A stretch of 40,068 bases of DNA, taken from Desmonostoc vinosum HA7617-LM4. Lineage in GTDB: Bacteria; Cyanobacteriota; Cyanobacteriia; Cyanobacteriales; Nostocaceae. A program made the translations under genes and the position numbers. Below are positions 34,593 through 40,068 of the stretch, piece by piece (positions within the stretch are counted from its first letter, which is position 1; each line of letters starts with the position of its first letter). Below the pieces are notes generated by a model. It did no database searches. It was not told where the DNA came from and saw only the letters and a program-made list of their open reading frames with translations. The stretch spans positions 1 to 40,068 of the forward strand of contig JAHHHC010000054.1 in the NCBI GenBank assembly GCA_019359515.1, given 5' to 3'.

Positions 34593-35654
34593 ATGACAAA
34601 TTCTCAAAGTCAGGTTTACCCAGTTGTTTGGCATCACGATTCTGTGTCACTAATTGATCAAACTCGCCTACCCAACGAATACACAATCGTGGAAATTCAC
34701 CGTAGCGAAGATATGGCACGGGCAATTAAAACGATGATTGTCAGAGGTGCGCCGGCGATTGGTGTGGCTGCGGCTTATGGCATGTATCTTGGAGCTAGGG
34801 AAATTGAAACAAGCGATCGCCATGAATTTTTAGATCGCCTAGACAAAGTTGCTCAGTTATTGCGTTCTACTCGTCCCACGGCGGTAAATTTATTTTGGGC
34901 AATTAGCCGGATGATCAAAGTTGCCTACGAAACCTTTGGAACAGTAGACGAAATTAAACAAACCCTACTGGAAACCGCCCAAGCGATCAATGCTGAAGAT
35001 TTGCAAACCTGTCAAGCGATCGGTGACAATGGTCTAACAGCTTTGCCCACTACCCCAAATCAACTAACAATTCTCACACACTGTAACGCTGGAGCATTAG
35101 CAACCGCTGGTTACGGTACAGCGTTGGGTGTAGTGCGTTCTGCTTGGCGCGAAGGACGCTTAGAACGTGTGTTTGCCGACGAAACCCGTCCCCGCTTGCA
35201 AGGTGCAAAACTCACCGCTTGGGAATGTGTGCAAGAAGGCATTCCGGTAACGGTAATTACTGATAACATGGCGGCTCATTGCATGAAACAAGGTTTGATT
35301 CATGCCGTAGTTGTGGGTGCCGATCGCATTGCTGCTAATGGTGACACCGCAAATAAAATTGGCACATATAGCTTAGCGATCGTCGCCAAAGCCCATAATA
35401 TTCCCTTCTTTGTTGCCGCGCCCCTTTCCACCGTTGATTTTGAATTAGCCGATGGTAGTCAAATTCCGATTGAGGAACGCAACCCAGAGGAGATATACCA
35501 AATTGGTGACACCATCTTAGTACCATCAGGAGCAGAATTTTACAACCCAGCATTTGACGTCACACCAGCCAAGTTAATTACAGCGATCATTACAGAAAAT
35601 GGTGTTTTTGCTCCAGTTAATTTAGCAAAATTTCAACTCAAACAAACGGTATAA
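34593..35654 (+). CDS. mtnA: S-methyl-5-thioribose-1-phosphate isomerase
   Basis: A 353-residue enzyme of the methionine salvage pathway, related to eIF2B subunits. It isomerises methylthioribose-1-phosphate to methylthioribulose-1-phosphate. Signature stretches are [38 protein letters not shown] (catalytic C164), [17 protein letters not shown] and [20 protein letters not shown] (D244). The length is normal for the family. It stands alone on the plus strand; no other salvage gene is in the window. Confidence 0.95.
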   Translation: MTNSQSQVYPVVWHHDSVSLIDQTRLPNEYTIVEIHRSEDMARAIKTMIVRGAPAIGVAAAYGMYLGAREIETSDRHEFLDRLDKVAQLLRSTRPTAVNLFWAISRMIKVAYETFGTVDEIKQTLLETAQAINAEDLQTCQAIGDNGLTALPTTPNQLTILTHCNAGALATAGYGTALGVVRSAWREGRLERVFADETRPRLQGAKLTAWECVQEGIPVTVITDNMAAHCMKQGLIHAVVVGADRIAANGDTANKIGTYSLAIVAKAHNIPFFVAAPLSTVDFELADGSQIPIEERNPEEIYQIGDTILVPSGAEFYNPAFDVTPAKLITAIITENGVFAPVNLAKFQLKQTV

Positions 35655-35705
35655 CAAAGTGCTGAGTGGAAACCCAACTGTTTATTGCGGTCAGATCCCC
35701 TTAAA

Positions 35706-35740
35706 TAATTCGTAATTCGTAATTCGTAATTCGTAATTCG
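35706..35740. repeat. TAATTCG heptamer array, five copies
   Basis: Five exact TAATTCG units after mtnA. Confidence 0.95.
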
Positions 35741-35841
35741 TAAGCTAAAAAACATCTAAATTACATAATCAAATTAAATAAAACTCTTGTGGGGTGGGCA
35801 TCTTGCCCGCCCTAATTATGCAAGTTATATGTGGAACAGCT

Positions 35842-35883
35842 TAATTCGTAATTCGTAATTCGTAATTCGTAATTCGTAATTCG
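35842..35883. repeat. TAATTCG heptamer array, six copies
   Basis: Six exact TAATTCG units, ending four bases from the stop codon of the GTPase gene. The two arrays are about 100 bases apart. Confidence 0.95.
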
Positions 35884-35886
35884 TAA

Positions 35887-37788
35887 TTAAATTTGACTAA
35901 GGTAATATTTAAATCGTTCTTGGAGTTGTTCAACCGTCAGATTTTGAGTCCAATACTCAACCAAGGCGTGACCAAATGCCCAAGCATTGTGATCGGGTGA
36001 AGCAGAATTTTCCAATAGCAGCGGCCATAAAGATAATAATTCAAAGTTAAGGGGGTTGGCGTTACCAGCATTTAACAACGAAAACAGCTCATATGCCATT
36101 TGGAGTTTGCCTATGACAATTGGCAACTGTTCTACAGGAATTTGCGCCGCTAATATATAAGCTAAGTCGGGTGAACCAGTAGAAAGTGTAGAAATGAACT
36201 GGAGGACGGGACTTTTTAGCAGTGCTGTCAATCCCTGTGTAGTCGTCATCTGAAAAGTGTAATGGTCAATGATTTGGGCAGCTGCGACAGTGCGAGTTTC
36301 CAGATTACGCAAAAAACGAGCCAGACGGAGTTGCTTAGCAGGTGCGATCGCTTCGACTAATCCTAAAGATAACTCTTCTACTCCCCAAGCAACTCGATTG
36401 GTTTTGCTGTCATTAGTAACAACAGGCAAAACTAAATTACAGTACTCGCCCAGCAACTGAACACGATACTCAGTAGCTTCTCGAATTGCTATTTCTTTGG
36501 GGCGATCGCCCCACTCCCAATCATAAGGTGGTTGCCATTCGCGGATGGGACGCAGCCGATCTACTTGGCTAACGATCGCAATTACAGGTAAATCTGCAAT
36601 TTCTGCTTTAATATCTTGGAGAAAGTCTACATCCATTTGTAAAGCAGGATCGAGGGCTGGGGTGACAAGCATTAATAAATCGGCAGTACTAGCATAATCA
36701 AGCACTAACTTTCGTAGATCTTCACGCTTGACTTGTTCATAGCCTGGTGTATCCCAAAGTGTGAGAGTTTCTCCATTGTTTGTTTGCCAGTGGTAACTTT
36801 GGATCTCGTCGGTACTAGGCAAAACATCGACAGCTGCAAGATCGGCTTGAAATATTGTATTGATCAAGCTGCTTTTTCCGGCCCCTGTTCTTCCCACAAG
36901 CAGAATATTGACGGGTTTTTGCACAACCACCTCGGTGGGTTCTGCTTGAGCTAGAATGTCTCGCAGTGTTTGAGTCTTGATTTGAGGTAGCTTTGGTGTG
37001 GAAATTTGGATTGTACTACCGCCATAAAGTGCGATCGCTTGCCGACATAAATTCCTCAAAGCCGCTTCTCTGATTAACTGGCTCAAGTTTACTAAAAGTT
37101 GCTGCGTAGCCCGGTTACTCGAACCCTGACTAGCTTGTTTAGCCACCGCCGCCACAGGATTTAATAGCCATTGCGCCCAATTCCATGCTCGCCAAAATTT
37201 GCGAGCAGATGGCTCTAACTTGCGGTAAACTTCGTATGCTTGGTACGCTTGCCCCACAGTCACTTGATTGAGAGCAGGTGATAACTTCTGCATCCACTGG
37301 TCTAAATCATCCACTGTTCCGCGAATCAACCCGTAAGCCTGGGGAACGTAAATATTTAATAAAGGGTACTGAACTTCTGGATTATAAATCCGAGCGATCG
37401 CCACTACCAAATCCTGACATTGCTGCCAAAAGTTCTGCCAATCTTCCCAAAGCGGGCGATCATTTTCCGTAGTTTGTAGAATCTCTTGGAGAGCAGTTTC
37501 TGCTTGCTTAGTGGCGTCACCTATTCCTGGCAATGCGTTGGCGTCACTTGTAGCCGATTCTAGTTCGGCGCGAATCTCTGCTACTACAGCCTCCACCTGT
37601 CCCACCATTGGTTGCGTCCATTTCACCAGCAACCAACGCCAGCCCACCAACACGATAGTGAACACACCCCAAATCCAGTTAATACCCCAATCGTGAATCT
37701 GCAAACCTGCCGAGATGAGCAACAAACAGATGATAGAGGCGATCGGAGTTGCTAAGATGATCCATTGCCACAGTTGTAATCGCACCAT
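35887..37788 (-). CDS. Membrane-associated Era-like GTPase
   Basis: A 633-residue protein. Two N-terminal hydrophobic segments (about 9-27 and 36-55) suggest a membrane anchor. Residues 60-290 are helical with many tryptophans. The G domain follows: G1 [12 protein letters not shown] (299-310), G2 region with a threonine in STDEIQ, G3 WDTPGYE (DTPG 346-349) and G4 SQVD at 407-410 instead of NKxD. The C-terminal 170 residues are helical with one hydrophobic stretch ([20 protein letters not shown]). It belongs to the broad YfjP/Era-like group common in cyanobacteria, role unknown to me. The gene is framed by heptamer arrays at both ends. Confidence 0.8.
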   Translation of the reverse strand: MVRLQLWQWIILATPIASIICLLLISAGLQIHDWGINWIWGVFTIVLVGWRWLLVKWTQPMVGQVEAVVAEIRAELESATSDANALPGIGDATKQAETALQEILQTTENDRPLWEDWQNFWQQCQDLVVAIARIYNPEVQYPLLNIYVPQAYGLIRGTVDDLDQWMQKLSPALNQVTVGQAYQAYEVYRKLEPSARKFWRAWNWAQWLLNPVAAVAKQASQGSSNRATQQLLVNLSQLIREAALRNLCRQAIALYGGSTIQISTPKLPQIKTQTLRDILAQAEPTEVVVQKPVNILLVGRTGAGKSSLINTIFQADLAAVDVLPSTDEIQSYHWQTNNGETLTLWDTPGYEQVKREDLRKLVLDYASTADLLMLVTPALDPALQMDVDFLQDIKAEIADLPVIAIVSQVDRLRPIREWQPPYDWEWGDRPKEIAIREATEYRVQLLGEYCNLVLPVVTNDSKTNRVAWGVEELSLGLVEAIAPAKQLRLARFLRNLETRTVAAAQIIDHYTFQMTTTQGLTALLKSPVLQFISTLSTGSPDLAYILAAQIPVEQLPIVIGKLQMAYELFSLLNAGNANPLNFELLSLWPLLLENSASPDHNAWAFGHALVEYWTQNLTVEQLQERFKYYLSQI

Positions 37789-37799
37789 TGGTTTGTTTT

Positions 37800-37869
37800 G
37801 GGGATTGGGGACTGGGGATTGGGGATTGGGGACTGGGGATTGGGGACTGGGGACTGGGGACTGGGGATT
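37800..37869. repeat. GGGGAYT heptamer array, ten copies
   Basis: Ten tandem GGGGATT/GGGGACT units beginning 11 bases upstream of the GTPase start codon, so they occupy its 5' leader. Four-G runs every seven bases on the plus strand could form G-quadruplexes. On the transcript of the GTPase gene they would appear as C-rich. Confidence 0.95.
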
Positions 37870-38020
37870 GGGGACGCGGTGAGACAGCGCTGCAGGAGGG
37901 TTTCCCTCCGCAGGCGACTGCGTTAGCGCAGCGTTAGCGAGCTTGCGAGCGTCACCCGAAGGGGGACGCGGAGAAAATTACTTTCTCATCTCTCGCTCAC
38001 TGAGCGAAGTCGAAGTTCAT
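37870..38020. repeat. Cluster of palindromic interspersed repeats
   Basis: Contains GGAGGGTTTCCCTCC, GCGTTAGCGCAGCGTTAGCG, GAGCTTGCGAGCGTC, CACTGAGCGAAGTCGAAGT and similar blocks in a row. It fills the gap between the heptamer array and the alpha/beta hydrolase gene end, and it has no coding content. Confidence 0.7.
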
Positions 38021-38034
38021 CTCCCTGTTCCCTT

Positions 38035-38949
38035 TCATACGTCCGAGGGAAATAGAAAATCTTGGACTGCTGCAAAGACTGCTGCGGAATATTCTTCATG
38101 TAATCCCAATGAACCTGGGATGACGATGCTTTTGACTCCTGGTAAGGCTGCTAAAGCTGTCATTTCTGTTTTTGATTTTGGCGGGCTTGATTCTCCAATA
38201 ACCACCATGAGCGGAACAGATAATGGTTGCACCAAGGCTAGAAAATCAGATTGCTCATCTACTGCATCCAGATTACCAGTTACAAAGGCAGCAGAAGCAA
38301 ACCGCGCTCCTGGTTGCTGAGTTGTTTGCCACTTCTTGGCGATGAAACTGGGTGTAAGTTTTGCCGTGTCAGTATACACATGACGACGGTACATAAAATT
38401 TAAGAAAGATGGTGTGGTGTTGAGTTTATAAAGGGCTTGACCGAGTATAGGCGATCGCACTAATCCTCTAACCATACCAGCTATCTGCTGACTTGCTCCC
38501 ATTGTTGGCAAAGGCCCCCGCCAAGTAGGACACACTAAAACAATTTTGGAGAAAACACTAGGCTGATTCTGAGCTAGTTGCAATACGTAACTAGCAGCAT
38601 GACCAGCAGCAATCACTGTTATTGGAGTATTAAAAATAGAGGTGACAAAATCGGCTAAAAATTGCTGATATAGTGCTGGTTTGTAATCTAAACTCGGTCG
38701 AGAAGATTCCCCAAAACCAGGCCAATCTACTACGATTACTTGAAAATGAGGAGCTAATAATCTCGCGAGTTCAGCCATTTCAACCCGTGTAGAAACGCTA
38801 CTGAAAGCTGGTAATAGTAATAGTGGTGAACCTTTGCCAAGAGTTTCATAAATAACGCGCAATTGTTGGTTTTCCCAGTTCCAGAGATATTCTTGAACCA
38901 CTCCACCAAATCCCACTGCATCGATATTTGATAATAAATTGGTAGACAT
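38035..38949 (-). CDS. Alpha/beta-hydrolase fold protein lacking the nucleophile serine
   Basis: A 304-residue protein. It follows the alpha/beta-hydrolase plan: LLLLPAFSSVSTRVEM (oxyanion strand), FQVIVVDWPGFGESSRP, the nucleophile elbow TVIAAGHAASYVLQLA, the late strand VPLMVVIGESSPP and a C-terminal histidine in SLGLHEEYS. The elbow should be GxSxG; here it is GHAAS (116-120), with alanine at the nucleophile position. Catalysis by the usual serine is thus not possible, unless another residue serves. It may be a binding protein or a divergent enzyme. I do not know its substrate. sufE lies upstream on the same strand. Confidence 0.8.
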   Translation of the reverse strand: MSTNLLSNIDAVGFGGVVQEYLWNWENQQLRVIYETLGKGSPLLLLPAFSSVSTRVEMAELARLLAPHFQVIVVDWPGFGESSRPSLDYKPALYQQFLADFVTSIFNTPITVIAAGHAASYVLQLAQNQPSVFSKIVLVCPTWRGPLPTMGASQQIAGMVRGLVRSPILGQALYKLNTTPSFLNFMYRRHVYTDTAKLTPSFIAKKWQTTQQPGARFASAAFVTGNLDAVDEQSDFLALVQPLSVPLMVVIGESSPPKSKTEMTALAALPGVKSIVIPGSLGLHEEYSAAVFAAVQDFLFPSDV

Positions 38950-38964
38950 CAGCCTAATTTTGGT

Positions 38965-39026
38965 AGTTAGTTGTCAGTTGTCCTTTGTCTTTTGTAAATA
39001 ACTAATGACTAATGACCAATGACAGT
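38965..39026. repeat. TTGTC and TAATGAC short tandem repeats
   Basis: GTTGTCAGTTGTCCTTTGTC followed by TAATGACTAATGACCAATGA: two short arrays, roughly complementary in sense (TTGTCA and TGAC). They lie between the hydrolase start and the sufE stop. Short arrays of this type are common in heterocystous genomes. Confidence 0.65.
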
Positions 39027-39068
39027 TTTTATTGCAGGTAACTAGCTTATTTATCTTGATTAATGAGG

Positions 39069-39509
39069 CTAATTAGACAAATCTAATTTGGATTCAAATG
39101 CTTTTTTTTGCATGGTTTTAAAAATATTGTAAAAGCCATTAGCGCGTGAAGGTGTCAGACTAACATTTAAGCCGGTTGCTTGAATAAAATCTGGAGTCAG
39201 TTGTACAACTTCGGTAGGAGTTAGCCCGTTTAATCCTTCAATCAAAAGCCCTACTAATCCTTTAGTTAGTTGAGAATCAGAATCTCCTTGGAACACAACC
39301 TTACCATCATTGAGGGTTGCTGTAATATAAACCTGAGAAACACACCCAGGTACTTTATTTTCTGGTATTTTATCAGCTTCTGGAAACTCATTGAGCTTTT
39401 GAGCATACCAAATGAGTTGCTCATAGCGTCGCTTGGGTTCAGAAGCACGTTGGAAGCGCTGAACAATTTTAGCAAGAGCTGGTGGTAGGGAATCGAGAGT
39501 AGAGGACAT
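39069..39509 (-). CDS. sufE: SufE-family sulfur acceptor
   Basis: A 146-residue SufE protein. The sulfur-accepting cysteine is C56 in KVPGCVSQVYI, the conserved family site. Flanking stretches are RRYEQLIWYAQKLNEFP, GDSDSQLTKGLVGLLI and the C-terminal SLTPSRANGFYNIFKTM. SufE takes persulfide from the cysteine desulfurase SufS and passes it to the SufBCD scaffold for iron-sulfur cluster building. No suf operon genes adjoin it, as in other cyanobacteria where sufE is separate. Confidence 0.95.
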   Translation of the reverse strand: MSSTLDSLPPALAKIVQRFQRASEPKRRYEQLIWYAQKLNEFPEADKIPENKVPGCVSQVYITATLNDGKVVFQGDSDSQLTKGLVGLLIEGLNGLTPTEVVQLTPDFIQATGLNVSLTPSRANGFYNIFKTMQKKAFESKLDLSN

Positions 39510-40053
39510 GACAGAAACGAAAAATAATCGGTATCATCTTGAGTGTAAATTATCTTTCGAGCGATCGCGCTTGGATTAACCTTGGCATATCAGCTGACCT
39601 TAACAGTCTTTACTGACTATTAAGTTGTCAAAACTCAAACAATTAATGCGTAGAGTGTAATCAAAAAAACTCATTTTTGAACGCATAAATTCGTAGTTAA
39701 ATGTAACAATTATTTCTCTGAATTTGTGTTTAAAATCTGCGATTTTATGCTGTGTGCTAACTACTAACGCGATTTTTACTCGTGCGAATGTACTACTTTC
39801 TATTTTAGCTCTAGCGATCGCCTAGCAAGTTCCAGCCCTCTATGCCGTTTTCTACGGTGTACATCGGATGTGAGAGGGGGTAGGGGGAGAAATACAAACA
39901 CCAATTCCCCATTACCCCTAATCCCCACTCCCTCCGGGAGCCTATCCATTACCCGGATCTTTCTTAACAAACAGACAAAATACTTAAAATTAGACCGAAA
40001 GGGTTGATGGGTATAGTTTTGAGTGAAAGTATAGTTGTGGGTGATGAGGTATC
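39510..40053. other. Intergenic region before the end of the window
   Basis: About 540 bases without a supported gene. It contains a HIP1 site (GCGATCGC) near 39816 and heptamer-like CCCCATTACCCCTAATCCCC text at 39885-39945. No hairpin terminator stands out. Confidence 0.5.
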
Positions 40054-40068
40054 ATGCAAAAATGGGCA
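40054..40068 (+). CDS. Possible start of a gene running off the window
   Basis: ATG at 40054 with GAGG five bases upstream and five open codons (MQKWA) to the window end. Nothing further can be said. Confidence 0.25.

Noticed and set aside
37943-38320. 125-codon plus-strand frame opposite the hydrolase gene
   Set aside because: Antisense shadow of the alpha/beta hydrolase plus repeat sequence; the hydrolase frame carries recognisable motifs.

Overview
The window looks like chromosome from a filamentous, heterocyst-forming cyanobacterium (Nostoc/Calothrix/Anabaena type). The palindrome GCGATCGC (HIP1) recurs throughout. There is a phylloquinone (men) gene set of cyanobacterial type, several multi-domain histidine kinases, and many short tandem heptamer arrays and interspersed palindromes of the kind long known from heterocystous cyanobacteria. 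The genus is inferred from these traits, not from a database match. I saw no rRNA, tRNA or CRISPR array.

Layout. 1-4450 is a scarred region. It holds a cheB remnant, a hybrid histidine kinase, a scrap of a nonribosomal peptide synthetase condensation domain, a broken IS200/IS605 tnpB carrying two in-frame palindrome insertions, and a DUF433/DUF5615 toxin-antitoxin pair followed by a second toxin cut at both ends. 4640-10250 holds a STAND-type ATPase, hemW, a membrane PIN-TRAM protein and two small conserved-looking genes. 10478-20586 is a minus-strand block of six genes. Read 5' to 3' they are a DUF815-like AAA+ ATPase, a membrane-anchored coiled-coil protein ending in a TerB-C-like domain, a BrxD-like (DUF2791) ATPase, a MASE1 histidine kinase, a receiver-histidine kinase and an Lhr/BrxHI-like helicase. 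20665-26929 holds a TMEM14 protein, a kinase plus HopA1-domain pair resembling the split dehydratase of class V lanthipeptide and thioamitide pathways, a small secreted cysteine protein and a DsbA-like oxidoreductase. 27040-33037 holds phylloquinone genes: a DHNA-CoA thioesterase, menE, menC, menA and menF, with a COQ4-like gene next to menF. 34046-40068 holds a HicB-like antitoxin, mtnA, a membrane GTPase, an alpha/beta hydrolase lacking the usual serine, and sufE.

How genes work together. MenF, MenC, MenE, the thioesterase and MenA cover isochorismate formation, O-succinylbenzoate formation and activation, DHNA-CoA hydrolysis and prenylation. MenD, MenH and MenB are not in the window. The helicase, BrxD-like ATPase and TerB-C protein match parts of defence or DNA-processing loci. 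Here the helicase is tied into one tight transcript with two sensor kinases, and the TerB-C module sits on a membrane coiled coil. This is my best candidate for an under-described system. The kinase-HopA1 pair is the second.

A further theme is repeats entering genes. Heptamer or nonamer tracts lie in frame inside menE and menC, palindromes lie inside tnpB, and repeat or IS ends appear to form the C-termini of a toxin and the thioesterase. All functional calls rest on reading motifs by eye; no searches were run.
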